Shown here one piece after another: positions 33,877-45,697 of a stretch of 64,000 nt of DNA (position 1 is the first letter of the stretch; every line of letters starts with the position of its first letter). The notes under the pieces are model-generated. The model saw only the letters and a list, made by a program, of their open reading frames with translations. It did not search any database and was not told the DNA's origin. A program made the translations under genes and the position numbers. Source of the stretch: Oikopleura dioica (lineage: Eukaryota > Chordata > Appendicularia > Copelata > Oikopleuridae); the NCBI GenBank assembly GCA_907165135.1, contig OU015567.1, positions 13,893,001 through 13,957,000 on the forward strand, in the 5' to 3' direction.

Positions 33877-36369
33877 TTACATGCCACCGTAAGCAGGTCC
33901 TCCACCACCTTCGGGACATTGCCAGTCAATGTTTTGCGAGGGGCACTTGATGTCGCATGTTTTACAGTGGACGCAGTTCTGGGCATTGATCACGAGTTCT
34001 TTCTTTCCGCTTTCTTCATCGGTGACGTACTCGTAGACACCAGCAGGGCTAAAGAGAGAGTTTAACAGGTTTGAATAAATTTGGTTAAATTCACCAGAAT
34101 CGAGCTTCAGGTCCATCGAAAAGCTCAAGATTTCTCCGCAGGTCGTCGTCCTTGAGTGTTAAATGAGCTGGCTGATCACCATTATGATTAGTTCCGGAAA
34201 GAGCCACGGAAGAAAGGAGATCAAATGAAAGCTTTCCGTCGGGCTTGGGGTACTCAATCTTCTGGAAGTCCTTGGCGGGCTTCATTTTTTCGTGATCAGC
34301 GCCACCGTGGGACAGGGTCCACTTTTCGAGGTCGATTCCAAAGGTTCCTTATTTTGAAATATTTTTGAAAATAACACAGAAATCGAAAATACCCTTGAGC
34401 ATACAGACGAAGAAGCCAGTGTAAGCAAGACCGCCGTAGAATCCAAGAGGGTTGTGGAAAGATGGACGAACATTACGAACATCTTTGAGCTCTTTGTAGA
34501 TCCATGAGTTTTTCAGCGCAGTCTCGTACTCTGGCACGTCAAGGCTTTCATGTTTCCATTCTCGGGTTTCATCTGAAAATGCGCTCGCGTTTTAGAAAGG
34601 TGGAGAAAATGGAGCTTAATCACCTTGAAGGGCGGAGAAAATGCTCTCAGCCGCGAGCATGCCAGACTTCATGGCGTTGTGAGTTCCCTTAACCTTTGGC
34701 ACGTTGAGCAGTCCAGCGTCACACCCAGTTAGGACACCGCCGGGGAAGGTCAGCTTTGGGATCGCTAGAGCGAAGGTCAATACAAATTGTTACAACAAAG
34801 GGCGATTATGTTACACTTGTTCCAGTAAATGAGCTTAAAAAATGGAACTAACCTTGGAATCCACCTTCGTTGAGTGCTCGAGCACCGTATGAAAGTCGCT
34901 CGCCGCCCTCAAGCATCTCAGCAATGAGAGGATGATGCTTCCATCGCTGGAATTCAGAGGGAGGAGAAATGTAGGGGTTTTCGTAATCGAGAGAGACAAC
35001 ATAGCCAAGAGCGACGAGGGTTTCAGCTTCTTCTGCTCCCCAATCAGTCAAATGGTAGACAAAAGAGCCAGCATAGGTCTTCTTGTCCATGGGCCAGCCA
35101 ACAGTGTGAAGAACCAGACCATCTCGATGCTTTTCAGCTGGGATTTTCCACAATTCCTAGAGTAATTTATAAGTAAATTAAATTTAAATTGCGTGCCGAT
35201 CGATTTTCGAATACACAAGTTAGATAACCTAATACCTAGCCTATACGTAATTCAATAAATTACGCAAAAAGTGGATTACCTTGATGCCCGTGGCGTAAGT
35301 CTGTGGCTCGCAATTTTCACGCAATTTAAACTCTGGGTTTTGGTAAAGCTGCTTGCCCAGGGAGCCGTGGCAACCTTCGGAGAAAATGGTACACTTGGCG
35401 CGGAAGCCCATTCCTCTCTCGAAGGAATCAGTTGGGGAACCATCCTTGGCGATTCCGGAGTCGTGAGTAGCAACACCAGCTACAGATCCATCATCGTTGT
35501 AAAGAATTTCGGTGGCAGCGAAGCCTTAAACAATGCGTTTAGAAAAAAACGTTGTTCAGCAGCTTGAACAAGGCTAGAATTACGCACAGAGATAAATACG
35601 CGGCGAAGTAATATGCTCGTTGAGGTTTTAAGAGCGTTTAACAAGAGGTTGAGTGGTAAGCCACGAGCACCCCACTTAGCATTGCACAGTACAAACACTT
35701 AAATTCACCTGGATAGACTTCGACGCCAAGTTCTTCAGCGATTTCTCCAAGCCATGCGACGACGTTGCCCAGTCTTACAATGTAGTTGCCGTGGTTGTTC
35801 ATCGGCCAGTTCTTGGTCATCCAGTCCCAAGTTGAGTTGCCCAGGAAGGGCGCTCTAATTGACTTTTGGTCGTTGAGCATGATATGGAATTCATCCTCTT
35901 TCACGGGTGTGTGAAGAGGGGCACCACGTTCTTTCCAGTCTTGAAAACTACAGTTGACACGTGTCGCTTATCAGTTAAATACCTGGGATAAGTTCATCAA
36001 GCGCAGTTGTCTGAAGACAAGCACCCGAGAGGATATGATCTCCGATGTTCGCGGCTTTTTCGATGACACAGACTCGAAACTCTTCCGCGTCCAAACCCGC
36101 TTCGTTTGCGAGCTGACGGAGCCTGATAGCAGCTGATAAGCCGGCTGGGCCGCCACCAACGATTGCTACGTCAACTTCGTCCTCGTAACGTGTCCAGACA
36201 TCTTCGTCCGATACGATTTCTGCCCACCTAAAGAAGTCATCTCGTTTACCTCAAAAGCGACAGGTAATTGTTACCTTGGATCGTTTTCCCTAGGCTTTTG
36301 GAAGTAGTGGGTGGTGGATGCTGCTCGCTTGGCGAGTCTAGGTAGCCTTGTTACAACCCGACGCAGCAT
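33877..36369 (-). CDS. ETFDH: Electron transfer flavoprotein-ubiquinone oxidoreductase
   Basis: Passes electrons from ETF (fatty-acid and amino-acid oxidation) to ubiquinone at the inner mitochondrial membrane. It starts at 36369 right after a TTAAG acceptor with a mitochondrial presequence ([18 protein letters not shown]). Exons then give the FAD-binding motif [18 protein letters not shown] (about 36150), [13 protein letters not shown] (about 36040), the central domain ([20 protein letters not shown], about 35090; [20 protein letters not shown], about 34720) and the C-terminal 4Fe-4S cluster [18 protein letters not shown]. It ends [10 protein letters not shown] at stop 33877-33879. Cysteine spacing is intact, so the enzyme should be functional. 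Confidence 0.95.
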
Positions 36370-36461
36370 CTTAATGCAAATTTCATAAATTTTCATTTTA
36401 TAAAAGATTGCAAAGATGAATGTTAGTTTGAAAGTCAGGTTTGAGCAGACAGAGTTCTGGT

Positions 36462-39400
36462 TTAAATTTTGGCCTTGATTCCGAATGCAATTTTCGGTCG
36501 AGATTTAACTCCGGCCGAGTTCTTTTTGCCGAGAATGACATTTTGCTGTTCTTTCGTCTTGCTCTCCATTTCTTTCAAGAAACTGGTGCGTTCTTCTTCG
36601 AGTTTTCTTCGCGACTCAACGACACTCAGCCGTTCTTCCGCGAGTTTTTCCTCGGCATCGGTAACGCGTTGCTTCATGTCGGCGATTTCCTAAAAGAGGA
36701 ACGTAAATAATCCGTGCGCAGGGGCAAGGTCGCGACCCGGGTGAACGTAACGTGTGCCCTGCAAGCCCTGCATATTCATTCCGCTGGACTGACTCAGACA
36801 ACAAAACCCAATCATGAAATTCAAGTGGACCAGATCGAAAGAATCCTCAAAACCCTTAGACAGCAATTTCGATTGAATTTAATTGAACCTCATTATTCAT
36901 AAGCTGACGGTTACTGGCGCCATTTCTACCGCGGAACGGTGGCGCTAGATATAAAGTGGGGGATTTCACGTTAACTCAGGATTGGTAGCCGCCGGCGGTT
37001 CCAATAGTCCCAGGTACTACCTATTTTATCCTTGTAGTGTCATACTCTGTCAAACAACAAGAGAAAATCCAGTGAAGATTAGATTTAAAATGATCAAACG
37101 AAGCCAATGAATAAGATAATTTATTTGCAAGAGAATCATCTAATCGTCACTTCGCCGGAATACCCGAAAAATGTTCCGGGACAGACGCAAATTGAGTGGA
37201 AGTAAGTGCTTTATTTCATATTCAATCTTGAGTCAGGATTGATATCAAGGAAGAGTACCAATCTAATCAGGAGGATTGCTCTCAAAAACTCTTTTTTTGA
37301 CACGTTTTCATTAACAAAACACTTCAACAATCAAACAAAGCTCTTATTTTTTTCCTTCAGAATACAGACAGACCCTGGTTACCGGATAAAAACATACTTT
37401 TTCGTATGTGACATCCCTCAGAGTTTATTTTGCCAGCGGATCTATGTCAACGTTATCGACACAGAAATGCTATCTGACGGAACAACAGAAGAGATAAACA
37501 ACAGCCGGTAATATATTTCTTGATTTTATGATCAGACGAACAAGTAAAGATAAACGGAGGTGTACAAGCCAATTACTAGGATTATCGAGATAGGAAGTTC
37601 CCAGCCGGGGTTGCTCTTGCGAAGGGTGATATTTGGAACAGGACCGATCTTTTCTGAAGCTGGTATTTCAAGAATATTTAAAAGCTTTTCAAGGGTCAAT
37701 ATATTCTCTCTCTACAAATTAAAGTCATAACAGCTCACGTTCTACGCTAAAAATAACCCGTCCTTAGACATGTCATCATCTGAGTTGTTTTTATTGCAGC
37801 AACGCATTTTCATATTTTGAGTTAAAATATGCGCAGACGGTTAATTGAAAATTTCTGTTCTAGAAGAGAGGCAAAACAGAGACCCGCCTAAAACATATTT
37901 CTAAAAACAATGACTAGAGGACTAGCCCAAAACGAATGAGTGGGCTTTCTATATTTTGGCTTTCGCAAGAGATGATAAGATCGGTTTCCAACACTATCCC
38001 AAGAGCAAAATGCGCTGAACAGGGAAAAACATGACAGCGGTTTACCATTGTTCGTTTTTAGAATATGCGGTCACTGTCCGGAAACGCTAGTCTCATGGTC
38101 GAATTCCGTGGTGATTCGACTCCAGTCTGACGCAGGTGGCGGCCTGGATGAGCTCCGTCGGTTCGCGCTGCGCATAGAACGCACCTCGGAGCCGCCAAGC
38201 TTCAAACACGTGCGCAACGCTGAGATTTCCGACCCTTCAGCCCCTACTCTTCCCCCACTTTACTACGACAACATCGAGCTCGACTACAACGAGGGCTTTA
38301 ACGGGTTCATCACGACTGGGGATCTCGAGATTGGAGCTTCCGCGTCAAACAAACTTCTCTGGCTGAAGATTTGTCTGCCGAGCATTTTTGGAGTTCTGCT
38401 CCTTGTAATTATGATCATCTTTTTTATAAAACGAAAACGGGAGAAAGAAGAATATGAAGCTGACATTGGATATAAAGAGCCAAAATTGTCAAAAGAGCAG
38501 AAATGGCTCAAAAGTATTCCAAAACCTTTCAAAGAGCAGTACATGTCTTCTAATCCTGGCACTGGAACCAATCAGACTACGGTCAACAAGTGATTTTACA
38601 AGAAGACTGTAGCTAACTGTATGCAAATAATAAATAAAAACACTCACCTCTCAATTCTACAATCCGTTGCGTTTTTACTTTAGAGTTACTGTTTATAAAA
38701 AGTCGAATGAGCCGAGTGGATTAGGGGCGCCGGACCGGTAGGTGCCTTCGTATTTATCCTCACTACTTGTATTTACTATCGCGTAGTCTCTCAGATCTTG
38801 ATTTCAGACAGCTACGAGCCTTCGTCTACACGTTTTTGGCTTTCAAAACATACTCAAGCAACGTATAAATAATAACCTAATCGAGGACCCCTAACCCTTC
38901 AATAATTTTTTCCTACGAAGGCATATCATTCTTCATTTTAGCTCTGATTCGGCGGATTATCATAACAAAACTAAGAAAAGGTTGAATAAAACACGTCATA
39001 ATAAAAATCAGAGAATTCAGGACGGCATAATCTAGGATCTTTTAACGCGAAATCGACGTCAAATCCAATAAAACGCTTGAACCCGGGTAGGCGGCCTTGA
39101 TTCAAATACAAATTAAATTTCATCCCCTGCGAAAAATTCTCCTTTCAAGAGCCCCCGCACCTGAAATTTATGTGCTGACGCGTAGAAAATGCGTCAGCTC
39201 GCAATTTTCTCGCTTTCTTTGGTATGCAATTATAGAATAGAAGCGTTACTCTTACCTTTTCGAGCTTGTGAATGTGATCGACATGTTTGACCTCGCGGTG
39301 CTTGAGCTCGTTGATAAGCTCGACTTGTTCTCTGTTGAGTTTGTTATCGCTGGTGTCGGCAGGGGGAGTCGCTGCTTCCTCTGAGCGGATTTTCGCTGCG

Positions 39401-39902
39401 ATTTTCTTCTCGATTTCGGGCATTCGTCTAGCAATTTCTTCTTCCACCTTGAGCCCGACCTGATTTCAAATTATGTAACTTACTGTAACGAAAATAAAAC
39501 GTACCTCAAGTGCAACACGTTTGTCGACTTGTTGTTTTATGTAGATTTCGTTCTGCTCCTGCTGTCGGATTTGACGGAGTTTTTCCATTTCCTCACGCTC
39601 CTTTTTTCGCAAGTCCGTATCGCCGTAATTCTTCTCGGTGCGTTTTTGCTTTGAAAGCATTTTGCTGTACACATCGGATGCGATGTCAGAGCTAGAAAGA
39701 AGAAGAGATAAGAGGGTCGATTATAAATTCAAGTACCTGGAAGAGGAGCTTCGTCTCCGACGATGACGGCGTCGACGTTCTCGGGAGCGACTTCTTCTTC
39801 GGTCTTTATTGGGGCAATAACTTGAGGGTTGAAAAATCAACGAGAGAATGAAGTGTGACCCATTCCTGAGCGATCTCTGGAGCGCGATCGGGATCTTGGC
39901 AT
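36462..39902 (-). CDS. ARGLU1-like: ARGLU1-like nuclear RS protein with a 2.6-kb intron
   Basis: Exon 1 (ATG 39902) MPRSRSRSRDRSGM joins after a short intron to DRRRSRSRERRRRHRRRRSS, an RS-type head. Next comes DIASDVYSKMLSKQKRTEKN, then a long Glu/Arg coiled coil (QNEIYIKQQVDKRVALE; EEEIARRMPEIEKKIAAKI). After HIHKLEK a GTAAGA donor (39255) leads across an intron of about 2,565 bp to a TTTTAG acceptor (36691). The last exon reads EIADMKQRVTDAEEKLAEER and ends KSRPKIAFGIKAKI, matching the KSRPKLSFSLK end of ARGLU1. ARGLU1 is a splicing and transcription cofactor. The big intron holds a plus-strand gene. Confidence 0.82.
37107..38593 (+). CDS. CUB-domain single-pass membrane protein, nested in an ARGLU1 intron
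   Basis: Exon 1 from 37107 contains a CUB start (NHLIVTSPEYPKNVPGQTQI) and ends at a GTAAGT donor. Exon 2 (about 37360-37508) has PGYRIKTYFFVCDIP and IYVNVIDTEML. Exon 3 (about 38061-38593) has CGHCPETLVSWSNSVVIRLQ, a membrane helix ICLPSIFGVLLLVIMIIFFI, a basic stop-transfer and a tail ending GTNQTTVNK. It looks like one extracellular CUB domain, one helix and a cytoplasmic tail of about 60 residues. The first exon lacks a convincing signal peptide, so an upstream 5' exon may be missing. All visible exons lie in the antisense intron of the ARGLU1-like gene. Confidence 0.65.
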
Positions 39903-40560
39903 GATAGTTTGTTTATGCCTTTTTTTGATTTCGAAGAAGTAACAGTTGTTGGACCGGGTTTCTTGTCAATTCTTGCTGAATAAAGTTCATGATAGAGAGA
40001 TCTCGGACACAGTGTTCAGGAGGTAAATATCAGAAATAGCAGTAGTCAACACTACCGCAACGACTTCGAAATGATACGACAGGTGATTCGTGGGATCACT
40101 GGCTTTCATTTTCAGATTCAGAAATAATGACAATTGTCAATTGAGCGATTTGTCTGAAAAGAGTAACCATAAGTTATAGTTCTTTTTGATAAAGTGGGAT
40201 GTTTTTCGGAACTCAATTAATCAGAGCATTGATGAAATACTGCTGTATTAAATAGGAAGTGCCGTCTGATCCGTTACATGACGTACATTCATCGCAACCA
40301 CAGCCAGCTGAAAGCTACTCCAAGGATTGCTACTCAAGCAAGTGCTTCCCGTTGCGGGAAAACTATATCAACGAAAATATCAGCTGCTAAAGCCCAAAGG
40401 GTGGAAGATAACTTCCTTCAGGGAGGATCAAAGAATGATGTAGATAGAATTTATTTAACAACTTAAATATATCTGCACAAATAAGTTCGAATTATGGACA
40501 TAGAAATATGTTCGCAGAATATAAATAAAATAGAACGTTTCATCAATATTTTCGACGTTT
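39903..40560 (-). other. Intergenic stretch with a possible overlapping small ORF
   Basis: On the minus strand a frame reads DKKPGPTTVTSSKSKKGINK and runs on, in a different frame, across ARGLU1 exon 1 to a TAA near 39812. A possible start exon MKASDPTNH lies at about 40110. It could be a small upstream gene, a 5' leader or chance. Otherwise no gene seen. Confidence 0.3.
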
Positions 40561-42237
40561 TCAGGGTGGCAGAGAAGGAGGGTTTTGTTTAGGGGTGTGG
40601 GAGTTTGATGATGCGGAATTGAATTCGCGAGTGATAGAGTCAATAGATAAGGAAGATTCGGACGACATTCGTCGGATGCGATCGCGGAAGCCCTCGTTTG
40701 ATTCGAGCCACCAGTCGAGTGTGTCTGTGGCGGCTGGAGGAGGAGGAGGCAGCGGTGGGTCAGTAAATGCACCTCCTGTCGGAAGGTTGAGGTCGGAAGC
40801 GCCCGAATCGCTCGAGACAATGTCGTCGGTTTCAAGTCGCAGTCGTTTGGCAGAAGTTAGAGGCCGCAGAGGTTGCAGGCCCGGGTCGGGGGAGAGATGA
40901 TCAGATGAGTCACGAGGGCTCCTAAAATTGAATATTGAGAACTTGTTGGATTTCGTTTTGCACCTGGTTTTTACACTTTTCTACGACCTAGTTTTATTTA
41001 CAACTCGAAACATCTTTTACATCTCGTCGATGTTATGCCTATTGCTACTTACATCATCGTTGAAGTTTTTCGGACGATAAATAAATCCGAGGATGAAAAC
41101 TCAATAGCCATGGAACGCTAGCGAATCGGCCGAAGTTCCCAAATGATTGAGAGACAAGTTTTGAAGGCCTACGCATACGAGAGAAAACTCTTTCAGTATT
41201 CTGAGCACAACAAAGCTCATTGTCAAGGGGATCAAATAAATTGTCAAGAAATCGTATGTCTCGCGCAGAACCTTATCAGACTTGCTTTCTCGTAGCTCAT
41301 AGGGTGTTCCGAAGGCCATTTTTGAGTTTTTTTTTCAAAAGATCCTCTTTCGTTCAAGTATTTTATTTTTTGTCTTGTCCTACGATAGGGTGTTTTCCAG
41401 TTTTTATGGGAGGAAAAGCAAACATGAGAATCTCAGAAAAAATAAACGCTCCCTGGTCAAGGTACAAAAATATTTACCACAGCAAATATTACACTTGACG
41501 ATCATAATGCGCGAAGGTGATAAAACGACCCTTTTTCAACTCTTGGGTTTTTACAGTACCTTTTCCTCTTGCCAGAAGGTTTGAACACTTGACGGCCTGG
41601 TTGTTGACGACTTCGTAGCGGGTATTCGCACCTGCTATCGGGACTGGCTGAGCGTGGGGAATCAAAGACTGAGTTTGGTGAGCCGATAGGGCGGAAGAAG
41701 GTTGAATTTGATGAATTTCTAAATAGAGCGGTGAGAAAATACACAAAGCTGAGTTATATTATTGTATAAAAAATAACGTTCATACTACTTTAGTTTGATA
41801 AAACATTTGGTTAATCAAATAATATAATTCGTTTTCGCTTGAACAAAAATTACCCAGGTGATGATGGAAGAATATTGAGTTTTTCCGTAGAGTTTGTTAA
41901 TGAAATTGATGTATTGATCTAAGGACAGGTAGAAAATAAAACAGTTAGTATAAAGACTGACCTTGGCTTCGCCAAGCCGCTCATCAGCCTCAGATGTTGT
42001 CCTACATCGTTGGAGAAGTCCCTTTGTCAATGATGAGTGGCGCCGAAGCTTAGTGCGTTTGAAAGAAAAAGCTTGTTTCTCGTCAGGAGTTTGTAAATGG
42101 TCAGAGGTAGGGGTGAGAGATTTGTTTTCGGATGAGTTTGATTTTGTAGGGGATGAAGAAATGACTTCCCATTGAAGAATTGGTGCAGAATTGCAGCGCT
42201 CGAAAAGATGCTTTACGCGGTCATCTGGATTTGACAT
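40561..42237 (-). CDS. PABIR/FAM122-like disordered protein
   Basis: Exons join in phase: 42237 to 41963 (MSNPDDRVKHLFERCNSAPI, FKRTKLRRHSSLTKG), a microexon of about 65 nt near 41860-41930 (INTSISLTNSTEKLN), about 41723-41562 (FFRPIGSPNSVFDSPRSASP, QQPGRQVFKPSGKRKR) and about 40922-40561 (SPRDSSDHLSPDPGLQPLRP, SAKRLRLETDDIVSSDSG, a polyproline run). The order CNSAP, RRHSS, SP-rich, KPSGKRK, KR-rich then ETD resembles PABIR (FAM122) proteins, nuclear PP2A-B55 inhibitors with SSSAP and a later KRK-MET segment. The match is short-motif only; it may simply be an unrelated low-complexity protein. Confidence 0.55.
41101..41319 (-). CDS. Intronic small ORF with one hydrophobic segment
   Basis: A 72-codon ORF (MAFGTPYELRESKSDKVLRE, then TIYLIPLTMSFVVLRILKEF) lies inside the intron of the PABIR-like gene on the same strand. 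It has one hydrophobic segment. No upstream acceptor or family was recognised; it may be a nested micro-gene or chance. Confidence 0.2.
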   Translation of the reverse strand: MAFGTPYELRESKSDKVLRETYDFLTIYLIPLTMSFVVLRILKEFSLVCVGLQNLSLNHLGTSADSLAFHGY

Positions 42238-42384
42238 TTTCGGATTCCCGATTTCAGATTCAACAGACTGTTACATTCTATAAGCGACAATATGAGATTA
42301 GATCGATTTTGTGGACAATTTTTGCTAGTTTCTCGTAAGACGAGCGAAGGAAAGGGCAGTGACCCCAGATGGGGCAATCGCAGG

Positions 42385-43576
42385 TTAATCCATCGGCGCT
42401 GGCATGTTTGCGTACTGGCCCTGAATGACGGAAACGATTAACAAGGTGAAGGATAGAATGTCTTACCTTGCCAGCGCGCATGTCACCCTTGTCGATTTTG
42501 TAATAGAATTGAAGAAAGAACTGGCGCGACTCGGGAATCCAGTGCACCCAGAATTTTTCTTCGCTCTTGAAATAAACATTGAATCAATAGAGTTGTTATG
42601 CCATAAATTGTCATTGTTTTGACCTGTGGTTTATCGAAGTGCTTTGGTTGCTTTGACTTTGATAAGGAGATTTCTTGTTTGCAGAAATCGCCCCTGCCAA
42701 AGAGTTCAAAAATATTTTCAAAGACACTCACCAAAATTTTGTCTTCAGACCGTTCAACACAACATTCTCTTATTCTCGATTATCCTTATCAATATTTGCC
42801 CAGTTTTAACGATAAGAAAGAATCCGAACTGGCATGAACCAGATAGAATGTGGAATTTACACTCGTACCTTGTCGATTTCTCTACTTGGAAGTTTGAACG
42901 CAATCGTCTCGTAGGGCTCAGCAGCGAACAGAAGATACTGCCATTTTCGATCTGGCGGCTCAATGTGCTGTTCGTAAGCTGACATGAATCGATGGCGCGG
43001 CTCGATACCGTCAACGATTTCGGGGTAATCAACCTAGAGTACTTGTTAATTCAGAAGTACGCCAATAACAGCTGACGCTAGTATTCTTTTCCTTTTAGAA
43101 TCAATATTTGAAAAGCTCGAACCTGGAAAAGAAGACTTTGCTGGCCAGTGTGCGGGCATCGTTGTTTTGTAACTTTGTATCCAGGTCTTCCGATTTTGAT
43201 GAATTTCTTGAGCGGGACATTTGGTCGAACTGGCGCGATCTGCGGCCCACCCATTTCCTTCGCTTCCTTGGCCGCTCTTCTAGCCAAGTTGGCCTGATGC
43301 TTCTTACCCTGTTTGAAAATGTAAGTATAAAAAATGCAACTGTAGTTACTGTACCTGAGTATGCGCAAGGTAGGACCCTTCATTATTATGCAGCGTGAGG
43401 CAAAGCTTGCATTCGTACGATCCCAAATGATTTTTCATAAAATAAGGATCCTTTGCCAAATCAATCGTCTCCAGAGCCAACTGTCTGAGACGCTCCCTCC
43501 TGTCCTTGTTCATTTCCGACCATGAGGCCTGTCCTCCCGTGCCGGTCTTTCCACCGGCGCGATTTTGAAAATCCAT
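42385..43576 (-). CDS. SF3A2: Splicing factor 3A subunit 2, short C-terminus
   Basis: Part of the U2 snRNP SF3A complex. It starts at 43576 three nt after a TTTGTAG acceptor. MDFQNRAGGKTGTGGQASWS, the matrin-type zinc finger YECKLCLTLHNNEGSYLAHT followed by GKKHQ, KKFIKIGRPGYKVTKQ and EIVDGIEPRHRFMSAYEQHI match SF3A2 closely. The exon with HWIPESRQFFLQFYYK is followed by GDMRAGK and a last exon GQYANMPAPMD with TAA at 42385-42387. The long proline-rich repeats that end vertebrate SF3A2 are absent; the conserved core is complete. Confidence 0.93.
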
Positions 43577-43730
43577 TTTCTACAAAAAAAGAAGGATGAG
43601 ACGCGTCCGCAAGTTGAGCGAAGTTTTATTACAAGACAGGGTTTGTTTGATTAAAAGTCAAGCAAATAATAATCACTCAAAAACTCTTGAACTCTGAATA
43701 TTAGCAGTTTTAATGATTCTTTGGCCGGTG

Positions 43731-45253
43731 TCACGTGGCCATAGCTTCATCTGTTTCCTTCTCTTCCGCAACGTCGTCCAATTTAAGCTTTTTTGGTGGA
43801 CTAAAATCAAATTTTAAGACTAAAGAGCCACTAAAAAGGTACCTTGCGGCGCCATCATTTTCATAGTTATCAGTTTTCATGTCATTAATTCCAAGATCAT
43901 CATTCTGTTCCCATGTTCGTTCATACTCTGTTTCAATCAATTGTGGATCTGGCTCAGGAGCACACAAGCTAGAAACCGGTTTGAAAAACGAAGACTAGAA
44001 TAAAAATACTTTTTATGTCATATTATGCGCGATGAAACCGCGATAAGGTACCTAAGAATGTAACTATTTCCAGCCGGGTCGTCTAAAATCAAGGTGCACT
44101 CAGTTTTCAATTCGAGGATGTCATTGATTCGCTCTCTAAACGCGGCGTATCGCTCTTTTCGCCCTTCATGAATGGCCGAGTCACCCGACGAAAAAGGGTT
44201 TTTATCGATTAAATCGTGTCTCAAATCGGTCAACAGTCCCTCGACAGTGGTGAACTTGCCGCTGATGCAGCCGTAGCCAATGTCCCACTCGAGTTCAGGA
44301 ATTTGGATGCTTGCAGTCTCGGATTTAAGGATGTCACGAGCGAGATCTTCAGCAGTTCTGACTTTTAGTTCGAGACGTTTACCCTTGTCGGAAATGCCGC
44401 CGCCGGCTTTGACTTCGTTCGATCTATAGCCGCAGTTTTCGCAGTTAACGGCCATGAGTGTAATTTCCTTGAAGAAGGGGATCTGGACGAGCTTCATTCG
44501 ACAGACGACATTTGCATTGCAGCTGATGCACCGTTCGTTGAATTCGACGACTTCGTTAGTCAAATCTACACCTCGTCCCTTCAACTCATCAGGATTCGGC
44601 GCAGTTCCGAAAACATCCGCCTTGTCTTCCTCTGTGTAAAATCCGAGTGCTTGGTCCTGCGCTTTTGTTCGACCGTAGTGGCGAATTTCGAGCTTTGGAT
44701 CTGGATAAGGCAGGTGGAGGTTTTCGATGGTTGAGTAGCCGGATGGATCGTTGAGCTCTAGATTGAATTTTCGATCAGTGATCTTCTCCAACTTCTCTTC
44801 GCAGAAAGTCAACACTTGAGCCGCCCATTCCGGGTTCTGCTCCTTGTTCAATTCCGCCGTCATCTTCAAATCAGCCGACGCTTTCATGATCAAACCCTCG
44901 ATTGTCGTCATTGAGCCTTTTTGAGTCTGGCTGGGGATTTCAAAGTCCAGTTCCGGGATTCTCACCGTGCAATGTTCACTTTTGACCACTTGGCGGTTCA
45001 GATCTCGGGTTCCGTCGACAATGGCGATGACTCGAACCCCGTGGAGTTCAACTTTTCCGCCAGATTGGACCTCGTTGTTTCTGTAGCCACACTTCTCGCA
45101 ACGAAAGCTCATGACGATCATTTCTTTAAAGAACGGAATCTTGGTCATCATGATCATCGTTTCTCCGTTCTCGTGACAGTTCATGCACAAGCTCTCGACT
45201 TTGGTAATAGAGTCCGCATCGGCGTTGATGTTGACGTAAATTGGCTCCGCCAT
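43731..45253 (-). CDS. ZPR1: Zinc finger protein ZPR1
   Basis: Long exon 45253 to about 44050 plus short 3' exons. Two C4 zinc fingers are visible: [10 protein letters not shown]...[11 protein letters not shown] and [10 protein letters not shown]...[11 protein letters not shown], each with IPFFKE between the cysteine pairs and followed by the ZPR1 beta-domain ([22 protein letters not shown]). The tail DDPAGNSYI splices to [20 protein letters not shown] and [13 protein letters not shown], then KKLKLDDV to the stop at 43731. ZPR1 binds eEF1A and acts in its biogenesis and in SMN-linked processes. Both fingers are intact. Confidence 0.95.
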
Positions 45254-45697
45254 TGCCTACGATCTCCCTTATGACCTCTGAAAAGGATGAAAAATGAAAA
45301 GTGAGGCGCAACTTTCGAGCGGTGTCTGTTTGAGTTTAAGTCTGATGCACGACAAAACGATTTTTTGATAACCGAGTTCAGTACCCGTGAAAAAGTAATT
45401 TTGATTGAACTTATACTATTACATGTTTTCAAGACCTCACATTGAGAATTACCATTAACATTATAAGCGCGTATTTTCTGTGTGAATAAAGCTAACCAAT
45501 GTGAGCAAAAGAGCAGATAGGACAAGCTAAACCAAAATTTTCTAAAAGAAACATGTTTTCTCCGGTTGAAAAATGATGGTTTGGTAACGGTTGCCCATTG
45601 CACTTATATCGTGTTGAAGTTAAAAGGAGAGGGCTAGAGTATGGAGCAAAAATATGCAGTGTGCGAGGGTGCGGTGTGTCTTTCTGGGGAGCGGAGG

